Source of the DNA: DYEP01 sp040755615
Lineage (GTDB): Bacteria > Bacillota > Sulfobacillia > DUSP01 > DYEP01
NCBI GenBank assembly: GCA_040755615.1
Contig: JBFMAL010000017.1
Span: 1 to 56,829 of the forward strand
Length of the DNA: 56,829 nt
Direction of reading: 5' to 3'
The translations under genes were made by a program, and so were the position numbers. Numbering within the stretch: position 1 is the first letter of the stretch; every line of letters starts with the position of its first letter. The notes under the pieces are model-generated. The model had not been told where the DNA came from. It did not search any database and saw only the letters and a list, made by a program, of their open reading frames with translations. Below are positions 51,239 to 56,829 of this stretch, piece after piece.

Positions 51239-52594
51239 TTGAGCCAGCAACAGGTCAGACTTGAAAGCAGGGCTGCCATCAGAAGGCGCGTGCTGCAACT
51301 CGCGTGGCCGGTGGCGACGGAGATGGCGCTTCAGACGCTGACGCAGATGGTGGACATGGCAATGGTAGGAAGATTAGGCGCGGTTGCCATAGCCTCAGTT
51401 GGCCTCAGTTTCCGCCCACTGTTTGTGGCACAGGCCATCTTCATAGGCCTCGGCACGGGGACCATCGCGCTTGTATCCAGGGCTGTAGGAGCAAAGGACA
51501 GCCGAGGAGCGGGTCACGTTGCCGGGCAGTCGCTGCTGGCCTCCCTGGCAGTGGCGGGAGCCCTCGCTACGGCCGCGTTCGTCTTTGCGAGGCCGCTTAT
51601 GATATTTATGGGAGGCAGGGGCGAAGTGGTGCCTTTGGGCACCGTATATATCCGGGGCCTTGCGCCGGGTCTTTTATTCATGTTGGTAGGGAACGTGCTC
51701 ACCATGGCTTACAGGGGAGCAGGTGATCCCCACACGCCCATGAAAGTGCAGCTGGTGGCCAACGCCATAAACGTCGCCGGCAACTACGTTCTGATTTTCG
51801 GCCACCTGGGATTCCCTGCCCTCGGCGTATTCGGTGCGGCCATCGCCACCAGTTTCGCTCGGATCCTGGCTGCTGCTGCGCTGTTTTGGGTACTGGTATT
51901 CTCGGACAGGGGTAAACTCCGACTCAAGTTGTCCGATATGAACACGCTCGATCTGACGGTAGTGCACCGCCTCTTCCGAATCGGTATTCCTGCTGCGATG
52001 GAAAGGATATCCATGTCGTTGGCGTTCATGGTACACACCCGTATCGTTGCTGAACTCGGCACGCTTGCTGTAGCCTCTGCGACGGTTGCGGGGAGCGTGG
52101 AACAGCTTTCGTTTATGCCGGCGCTCGGTTTCACCGTGGCAGCGTCGACCCTTGTTGGTCAGAGTATAGGGGCCAGAAGGCCGGACAGGGCAGAGCAAAG
52201 CGCCTGGGAATCAGCCAAGATCAGTGCGGTTTTCATGGGTGGCATGGGTGTGCTGTTCTTTTTGTGGCCTGAATTGTTTGTCCGATTGTTCACAGATGAC
52301 CCGTCCGTTGCAGAACCAGGAAGCAGCCTGATCCGGCTTGTGGCGCTATCCCAGGTTTTCACCGCGACAGCCCACGTTATCGCAGGGGCGCTACGGGGCG
52401 CCGGAGACACCATGAGGGTATTCGCCGTGACCGCCTTTTCCTCGTGGGTGTTGCGGGTTGGAGGCGCGCTCCTGCTCATTCAGCCTTACGGGCTCACTGG
52501 CGCATGGGCAGCAATCATCCTTGACTGGGCATTCCAGGCCCTGGTGCTCGTATCATGGTTTCAGCGAGGAAGGTGGAAAGCGATTTCCGTGTGA
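51239..52594 (+). CDS. MATE-family multidrug/Na+ antiporter
   Basis: The 451-residue protein has about 12 hydrophobic segments and the duplicated MATE domain: LAWPVATEMALQTLTQMVDM with MAMVGRLGAVAIASVGLS in the first half, and GIPAAMERISMSLAFMVHTR with LGFTVAASTLVGQSIGARRP in the second. TTG at 51239 follows GGAAGGAAAGGGA; the open frame to 51047 is longer than the family and unlikely. Substrates could be cationic drugs or metabolites. Confidence 0.9.
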   Translation: MSQQQVRLESRAAIRRRVLQLAWPVATEMALQTLTQMVDMAMVGRLGAVAIASVGLSFRPLFVAQAIFIGLGTGTIALVSRAVGAKDSRGAGHVAGQSLLASLAVAGALATAAFVFARPLMIFMGGRGEVVPLGTVYIRGLAPGLLFMLVGNVLTMAYRGAGDPHTPMKVQLVANAINVAGNYVLIFGHLGFPALGVFGAAIATSFARILAAAALFWVLVFSDRGKLRLKLSDMNTLDLTVVHRLFRIGIPAAMERISMSLAFMVHTRIVAELGTLAVASATVAGSVEQLSFMPALGFTVAASTLVGQSIGARRPDRAEQSAWESAKISAVFMGGMGVLFFLWPELFVRLFTDDPSVAEPGSSLIRLVALSQVFTATAHVIAGALRGAGDTMRVFAVTAFSSWVLRVGGALLLIQPYGLTGAWAAIILDWAFQALVLVSWFQRGRWKAISV

Positions 52595-52654
52595 ATCGGT
52601 GGAAAGATTTTACCGCCTAACCGCATATAGGTTGTTAGTAGGGGGTGTTGAACC

Positions 52655-53197
52655 TTGCGCGCAGACGAATTCTTCCGGGCTAACGAAAAGCTGTTCGCCG
52701 AAGCAGATATGATGAGACTTGAAACCCTGGCGAGAGAAACGGCGGCGCTTGGCACCAGCAAATGCATTGTCCTGGCGATGCGTGCCCAGGGCCAGAGTCA
52801 GTGGAGAAAGAGGGTCTTTGCTGCACTCCTTGTGGGTGAACTGATGAGGCGAACGGGGGCTGTAGCAGAAGGACTTATTGCCTCTCTTGCGGCTGACGGC
52901 GACTGGAAGGTACGAGACGCCATCGCTCGTGCCATCGTGATCCTGGGGAAGCGCGACCCGGAAGCGTGCCTTGCACTAACCGAAAACCTGCGCCGCTTTC
53001 CCAATCCTTATGTGGTGCGGGCAGGCCTTGAAGGGCTCCGCGACATGGTGATGGTGCTCCCCGAGGTGGTCTTACCGATCGGTGCAGAATTTACAAACCA
53101 CCCCTCCAAAATCGTGAGAGACGCTGCCGCCAACCTGATAAAGAGAGGGCGACAACACCCCTCGCGAGAGATCTCTGAATTTGCAAGACGATTATAG
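52655..53197 (+). CDS. HEAT-repeat protein
   Basis: The 180-residue helical protein shows HEAT/DNA-alkylation-repair-like repeats, for example LAADGDWKVRDAIARAIVIL and NHPSKIVRDAAANLIKRG. TTG at 52655 follows TAGGGGGTG with a spacing of about eight bases. Such proteins are scaffolds; the partner is unknown. It converges on the response-regulator-like gene, only two bases between stops. Confidence 0.65.
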   Translation: MRADEFFRANEKLFAEADMMRLETLARETAALGTSKCIVLAMRAQGQSQWRKRVFAALLVGELMRRTGAVAEGLIASLAADGDWKVRDAIARAIVILGKRDPEACLALTENLRRFPNPYVVRAGLEGLRDMVMVLPEVVLPIGAEFTNHPSKIVRDAAANLIKRGRQHPSREISEFARRL

Positions 53198-53199
53198 GT

Positions 53200-53841
53200 T
53201 CAGGCACCCTGCTCCCTTGACGCGAGATGTTCGATACCGTTTAGCACGGCAAATCGTATAAGGGCGTTCCGTCCCGGTAACCCGAGCTTGGACGCGGCCT
53301 TCGCCAGATGGTTTCTGACTGTTCTCGGACTTAGAAAAAGGGTTTCGGCGATTTCGGAGACCTCGCAACCCCGTGCCAGAAAAGTCAGCACCTGCAGCTC
53401 CCGTTCCGTCAGTTTGGAGAGGTAGAGCTTTGAGTCTTCCGGATAGGCAACGTCCCTCTTCAGGTTTGAGTCGAACACCCCAAGACCGTGGTAAATAGCC
53501 CACACGGATGCCGCGAGTTTGTTGAACTCACAGCCTTTTCCGATCAACCCTACTCCACCCAGCCTGAGGCTGAGGCTCAATTCAGAGAAACTTGGCTTAT
53601 TCGATGTAAACAGGAATGAAGTGCCGGGGAACAGGTTGACCAGTTCTTGAACCTCCTCCTCCTCAAAATCGATACCGCAGATGACCACATCGGGTTTGCC
53701 CTGGGACAGAAGTTTCTTGACGTCGGAGGGGAGCGCGAGGGCGGCCAGGATATGGAACTGATCATAGCGCCTCAGACCCAGTAATACTGCGTTTCGAATG
53801 ATATTATTGTTCTCGACGACAAGCACGCCGATCTTTGACAT
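53200..53841 (-). CDS. LuxR-type regulator with a degenerate receiver domain
   Basis: The 213-residue protein has the layout of a NarL-family response regulator: receiver-like N-terminus and LuxR helix-turn-helix (LTERELQVLTFLARGCEVSE, LSPRTVRNHLAKAASKL). The receiver has lost its chemistry: the acidic pair is ENN (VVENNNIIRNA), and the phosphoacceptor position in PDVVICGIDF is Gly. The Thr (FLFTSNK) and Lys (LIGKGC) sites remain. It is therefore likely phosphorylation-independent. ATG at 53841 follows GGAGGTGG. No kinase is adjacent. Confidence 0.8.
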   Translation of the reverse strand: MSKIGVLVVENNNIIRNAVLLGLRRYDQFHILAALALPSDVKKLLSQGKPDVVICGIDFEEEEVQELVNLFPGTSFLFTSNKPSFSELSLSLRLGGVGLIGKGCEFNKLAASVWAIYHGLGVFDSNLKRDVAYPEDSKLYLSKLTERELQVLTFLARGCEVSEIAETLFLSPRTVRNHLAKAASKLGLPGRNALIRFAVLNGIEHLASREQGA

Positions 53842-54128
53842 TTAGCAACCACCTCCCGGACAATACATTCTATGGTTTTACATAAAGGGTGGTCACACGA
53901 GTGCTGTTGTGCTGTGTGAGATGGCACGAGCGAAGACATTTCACGGAGAGGCTCCGATCGCAGGGCCTGCCTAGCTCTGCGGTAATTGTTGATTAACCCG
54001 GGTAATAAGGCGTTAACATGTGCTGATGCAGTGGACGGCAAAAGTACCGGGGACAGACAGAAGCGGGTGAAATGGTGAAATAAAGCAGGGCGGGCCATAT
54101 GTAGCCACGTATGCGATCTATAAGAGGA
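53842..54128 (+). other. Gap upstream of the regulator and beyond the coat genes
   Basis: About 290 bases without a recognised gene. The regulator's promoter probably lies in 53842-53930 on the minus strand, but no convincing -35/-10 pair stands out. A frame at 53772-54098 lacks family resemblance. Confidence 0.35.
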
Positions 54129-54157
54129 GCAGCGCCGGCGGGACCGGGCGGCGCTGC
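54129..54157 (-). terminator. Hairpin ending the coat-protein pair
   Basis: GCAGCGCCG at 54129-54137 pairs with CGGCGCTGC at 54149-54157, just past the second coat gene's stop on the minus strand, followed by TCCTCTTAT. The T content is moderate, so termination is probable rather than certain. Confidence 0.55.
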
Positions 54158-54167
54158 CCTTCGGGAC

Positions 54168-54392
54168 TTACCGGCCAGGTTGAGCCGGTTCAGGTTTGTA
54201 CCAGCCCTTTTGCTTCGATATATCGAACAGCTTCTTGGCGTTGTCCATCTGTTCGTCGTGGATGCTGCTCATTACCTGCCGTACACGATCCGAGCTGCTT
54301 TCAAGCACTGCTCTGTGGCTCAGGCTGGATAGGGACTTCACATTCGTTAGGATATCCTCGCACATGTCTTTTTCATTGAGTGTCTGCCTCAT
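54168..54392 (-). CDS. Small spore-coat protein, CotF-like
   Basis: The 74-residue helical protein resembles the C-terminal half of CotF-family coat proteins: TLNEKDMCEDILTNVKSLSS, RVRQVMSSIHDEQMDNAKKL and the ending KQKGWYKPEPAQPGR. ATG at 54392 follows AAAGGAGGAC. It lies 17 bases after its partner coat gene and they form an operon. Expression during sporulation is expected; no sporulation sigma site was confirmed. Confidence 0.75.
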   Translation of the reverse strand: MRQTLNEKDMCEDILTNVKSLSSLSHRAVLESSSDRVRQVMSSIHDEQMDNAKKLFDISKQKGWYKPEPAQPGR

Positions 54393-54409
54393 GTGTTTGT
54401 CCTCCTTTC

Positions 54410-54628
54410 CTACGAGGGGGGCGTAAACCCGGCTTCCTGGAGCAAATTGGACAGGCTGTCAACATGCTTTTTTGAGCTGTCACGGACTTGCTGGATGACG
54501 TTGCGCACAGCGTTGTCCTGGCATTGCGGAATGTATTGGTCACATTTGGCCATGCACAGGCTTTCGTGTTTGATTTGGTCTTGGATATAGAGTTTTTCCT
54601 TTTGCGTGAGCTGGTTGTTGCCGAGCAT
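54410..54628 (-). CDS. Small spore-coat protein, CotF-like (partner)
   Basis: The 72-residue protein has the ferritin-like helical pattern of CotF proteins: LTQKEKLYIQDQIKHESLCM and QQVRDSSKKHVDSLSNLL. It carries two Cys (in MAKCDQYIPQCQD). ATG at 54628 follows GCGGAGGTGAT. The pair looks like two halves of a typical two-gene coat unit found in many Clostridia. Confidence 0.75.
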   Translation of the reverse strand: MLGNNQLTQKEKLYIQDQIKHESLCMAKCDQYIPQCQDNAVRNVIQQVRDSSKKHVDSLSNLLQEAGFTPPS

Positions 54629-54805
54629 AGTATCACCTCCGCCACTTTATTCTTCCCAACCGGGCCATAAATAACGCAGCCGGCTGGGAAAATGAGGGGG
54701 TACGATTTAGAGACCCGGAGCAGTTCCCTGCTGTTTCAGACTAACAGGGTTACAAAAAGGCACTTGTTCTCCTCGGTCATCCGTGCGTGTGGCTGTCGGC
54801 GGGGC

Positions 54806-55643
54806 TAACTCCACTACGATGGCTATAATGAGGTGCCATCCCGCAGTGAACTGGGGCGAACTGCTAAGCGAATACGAAGGCGTCTCCCTGAGCCCGGCTT
54901 CCGTCCGCCGCATTCTGCAGAGTGCTAACATCCCAAGTCCGCGTAATCATCGACCTCCTAAACTGCACCGCGGGAGACAGCGCAAGCCTCAACTTGGCAT
55001 GTTGGTTCTTATCGACTGCAGTCAGCATGATTGACTGAAAGGGCGGGGGCCACGGCTATATCTGCATGCAGCCATCGGTGGCGCCACCGGTCGTATTCTT
55101 GCCCGTCGTTTCCGGTTTAGAGAAGACTTGGAAGGATACGGCCTGATGCTACTGCAACGGGTTACGGAACATGACATACCGCTTGCTACATGCCTGGAAC
55201 GGCGTACTCTCTTTTGCTCGTGTGCCTCGTTGGAGCACCAGCAGCTAGGTCAGCCTCAAGCTCTCTTGTAGATCGGCGTACCCAGTCTTCTCCAACCAAA
55301 GGCCGTGTTGAATGGGCTTTCCAGACCCTTTGTCAGCGCCTCTTGGTCCAACTCCGACTCGCTGGCGCATCTTGGGTAGATGAGAAAAGTGCGGTTTTAA
55401 CGGGGCTCATCCCACGTTATGACGAGCGATTCGCGGTTCTCCCCACTGAAGATAACCCTGCTTTTCGGCCAATTCCGCCAATGCGGCTGCAGCACATTTT
55501 CTGCCGCAAAGAGTACCGAAAGCTCACCACGGCTACACCATTTACTGCAGTGGCCAAAACTACCACCCGGTCATCACGAGGAACAAATACGTTCTGAGCA
55601 TCCTGACGGCAGCATCTACATTGCCTACAATTCACTCTATTGA
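54806..55643 (+). pseudogene. ISNCY-type transposase, decayed
   Basis: Pieces of an ISNCY transposase appear in order across shifting frames: ELLSEYEGVSLSPASVRRIL, SPRNHRPPKLHRGRQRKPQL, QLGMLVLIDCSQHD (a DDE-region segment), FRFREDLEGYGLML-like, RVEWAFQTLCQRLLVQLRLA, and PRYDERFAVLPTEDNPAFRP. The end HPDGSIYIAYNSLY stops at 55641-55643. At least three frameshifts are needed. The N-terminal helix-turn-helix is missing. It belongs to the same family as the partial gene at the window's end. Confidence 0.7.
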
Positions 55644-55751
55644 ACCTCGTACAAGCCAAAACACATGGCACGCTCTTTGGTTCCTCGCAAACCTGTGCCA
55701 AATCACCCGTGACGTAAGCGTGCAGCTGGACGCATTTGGGGCCAATGGGGC

Positions 55752-56084
55752 TCAGTCCCCGGTGACCGGTGACTGCTCCTGCCGCAGGCGCATCAGCTCT
55801 TTTGCTGCGGATGAGAGTATCCGGACGGAACACTGCCCGAGATCCTGGTGGAACCAGCCACAACGGCTAGCGTAGCAGGGCACCTTCGTGAGCGACTTGG
55901 CCAGTAGAGTGAAAGGGCATATCGCTGCCCGGTCGGCCGGCTCAGGAGGCTGAGCGGGTGCGAGCGCCTCTGCCAGGGATATGAGCATACACCGTGCAGC
56001 CGGTTCGTCGTACCACTGGCAAGACGACCTGAAGCAGTCGTACTTGATAATGGACTCAATGCCGAGCGTGAACGGACAGATCAT
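55752..56084 (-). CDS. 110-residue protein with two copies of a Cys motif
   Basis: Two similar units are seen: CPFTLGIESI-KYDCFRSSCQWYDEPAARC and, about 55 residues on, CPFTLLAKSL-KVPCYASRCGWFHQDLGQC. The shared pattern is C-P-F, 14 residues, then C-x4-C-x-W-[FY] and a final C. This suggests a small metal- or cluster-binding fold occurring twice. ATG at 56084 follows AAAGGAGATGCATTC, a very good site. I do not recognise a named family, though similar single-unit peptides occur in Clostridia. The C-terminal residues are encoded by GGTGAC repeats that may be the end of the adjacent IS. Confidence 0.6.
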   Translation of the reverse strand: MICPFTLGIESIIKYDCFRSSCQWYDEPAARCMLISLAEALAPAQPPEPADRAAICPFTLLAKSLTKVPCYASRCGWFHQDLGQCSVRILSSAAKELMRLRQEQSPVTGD

Positions 56085-56200
56085 GAATGCATCTCCTTTC
56101 CGAATAGAGGTCAGGTAGGCCGCACAACGCTTTGTGGTAATACGGATAAAGGTGCTGCATGAAACGGGACCGGGGGGTAGCCTGGGCCACCCCCCTGCTA

Positions 56201-56365
56201 CTATCTGTAATGCACAAGACCGCTGTAGTACCTGAGGTCTTGCCTCTGCCTTTCTTCCTCCAGTTCCCGGTCCAGCAGTGCACGCCTGAATAGAGAGTGA
56301 AGATCCAGGGGCTCCTGCCTCCTTGGTTCAACTGTGATCTTGTAGCTGCCAAGAAACAGTATCAA
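56201..56365 (-). CDS. 54-residue basic/acidic helical protein, upstream of the Cys protein
   Basis: TTG at 56365 lies five bases after AGGGAGGTGA. The frame encodes MILFLGSYKITVEPRRQEPL, then a charged helix (LLDRELEEERQRQDLRYY) and ends at TAG 56201-56203. It precedes the 110-residue protein by 116 bases on the same strand, with a GC-rich hairpin between (56170-56197). I do not recognise the family. Confidence 0.5.
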   Translation of the reverse strand: MILFLGSYKITVEPRRQEPLDLHSLFRRALLDRELEEERQRQDLRYYSGLVHYR

Positions 56366-56487
56366 CGCGGTCACCTCCCTTCATGAGGAGTACAGTCAAT
56401 CGTAAACACTGACGCTGATCGCTCCTACCATTCTAACCGCCTCCTTATTAAGCCTCGGGCAAAAACAAACACCGGATTTGCGGCCCG

Positions 56488-56526
56488 GTGAGAAAATGAA
56501 GAGCCGCGGGCATCTGCGCCCGCGGC
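56488..56526 (-). terminator. Terminator of the 21-codon gene
   Basis: GCCGCGGGC at 56503-56511 pairs perfectly with 56518-56526 around a six-base loop; the minus-strand sequence then runs TCTTCATTTTCTC. It ends the short transcript that starts near 56650. Confidence 0.6.
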
Positions 56527-56545
56527 CGGAAACATCAATTCCAGT

Positions 56546-56611
56546 TCAACTGATGCCTGTGGGCACGGACGCAAAGACGTAAGAAACGCCAAGGATCATC
56601 GTCATTGTCAC
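56546..56611 (-). CDS. 21-residue peptide gene
   Basis: GTG at 56611 is placed six bases after AGGAGGTGG and opens a 22-codon frame to TGA (56546-56548). The peptide is MTMTMILGVSYVFASVPTGI plus Ser: mostly hydrophobic, uncharged, and long enough to span a membrane. It has its own consensus promoter about 50 bases upstream and a terminator 20 bases past the stop, a complete miniature transcription unit. I do not recognise it. Alternatives are a leader peptide or a small RNA that happens to contain the frame. Confidence 0.5.
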   Translation of the reverse strand: MTMTMILGVSYVFASVPTGIS

Positions 56612-56656
56612 TATGCCCACCTCCTGTCAATAATTAGTTCCTCCGGCAACGAAGCA

Positions 56657-56685
56657 ATTCTATCACCCTTGCAGGGATGTGTCAA
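56657..56685 (-). promoter_or_regulatory. Consensus sigma-A promoter for the 21-codon gene
   Basis: On the minus strand TTGACA (56680-56685) and TAGAAT (56657-56662) are 17 bases apart. Transcription would start near 56650 and reach the terminator at 56503, a transcript of about 150 bases. Confidence 0.75.
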
Positions 56686-56722
56686 CAGCCTTCCGTCCGT
56701 GGGTGTGATCGTGCTGTGATAT

Positions 56723-56778
56723 TGTCACCTTGAAAAAAGTCTGTGAAAATGTCACCTATGAACAAGGTGATGGTGACA
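56723..56778 (+). repeat. TGTCACC repeats at the left end of an ISNCY-type element
   Basis: TGTCACC occurs at 56723-56729 and 56750-56756 (27-base spacing), with the inverse GGTGACA at 56772-56778 and AAGGTGA at 56764-56770. They lie just before a transposase start, as expected for transposase binding sites at an IS end. Confidence 0.5.
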
Positions 56779-56829
56779 TTGTCGCAGTCTGAATTGAATA
56801 AGGCCTTTGTTTTGCAACGGGTAGTAGAT
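56770..56829 (+). CDS. N-terminal end of an ISNCY-type transposase, cut by the window edge
   Basis: ATG at 56770 follows AAGGTG and opens MVTLSQSELNKAFVLQRVVD, running off the window. This is the helix-turn-helix start of ISNCY-family transposases (SELNKAFVLQRVVDGELT is the usual continuation). The frame is undamaged as far as it can be seen. The family is the same as the decayed copy at 54806, so two copies flank the small-gene cassette between them. GTG at 56773 or TTG at 56779 could be the actual start. Confidence 0.6.
   Translation, partial: MVTLSQSELNKAFVLQRVVD

Noticed and set aside
1..56829. CRISPR arrays, tRNA or rRNA genes, prophage or origin of replication
   Set aside because: No repeat-spacer pattern, no cloverleaf or rRNA sequence, and no phage structural genes were seen on reading.

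Overview
The window looks like a chromosomal segment of a GC-rich, anaerobic, endospore-forming member of the Bacillota (Clostridia in the broad sense). The evidence is the secDF/recJ/apt/relA/dtd/hisS/aspS housekeeping order, strong AGGAGG-type ribosome binding sites with many GTG and TTG starts, a 6S RNA just downstream of aspS, a spore photoproduct lyase, two CotF-like coat proteins, a CotJC/manganese-catalase-like gene, and a full CheW-A-D-Y-B-R-X set. The species cannot be named from sequence alone.

Layout. (1) 0-17 kb: housekeeping genes on the plus strand. A consensus promoter drives secD-secF. Then come a CDF cation transporter, an AAA ATPase plus VWA protein pair resembling magnesium-chelatase subunits, a LapA-like membrane protein, and the compact run recJ, apt, relA, dtd, an MBL hydrolase, hisS and aspS. 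(2) 17-20 kb: a 6S RNA with its own promoter, then about 2.7 kb of decayed DNA (group II intron reverse transcriptase fragment, DDE transposase remnant, interrupted ORFs) around one apparently intact membrane protein gene. (3) 20-31 kb: threonine aldolase and rarA, then a chemotaxis operon with a previously easy-to-miss 24-codon ORF coupled to cheD, then a NarL-type sensor kinase and response regulator pair. (4) 31-37 kb: an accessory and decaying zone with an internally deleted IS1634 transposase, an intact six-heme cytochrome c lipoprotein, a SAM methyltransferase, and disrupted copies of an isoprenylcysteine-methyltransferase-like gene, an M28 peptidase and a double-MerR regulator. (5) 37-47 kb: single-gene units in alternating orientation (M29 aminopeptidase, splB, flippase-like protein, OYE flavoprotein, YczE protein, TIGR00725 protein, ogt, tex, DUF554, tatA, secreted repeat protein), several with overlapping convergent 3' ends. 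(6) 48-57 kb: a frameshifted Mn-catalase, an orphan HEPN protein, a K+ channel, a MATE exporter, a HEAT-repeat protein, a response regulator lacking its phosphoacceptor aspartate, two coat proteins, and a small-gene cassette lying between a dead and a possibly live ISNCY-type transposase gene.

How it fits together. The first 17 kb serves protein export, DNA repair, (p)ppGpp control and translation quality. The che genes form a complete signalling core but have no receptors or flagellar genes beside them. The accessory zones mix gene decay with small, well-equipped genes of unknown function. The most interesting unexplained items are a 21-codon gene with consensus promoter, Shine-Dalgarno and terminator at 56.5-56.7 kb; the neighbouring duplicated Cys-motif protein; the cheD-coupled mini-ORF; and the AAA/VWA pair. 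I did not find a clearly new multi-gene defence or metabolic system.
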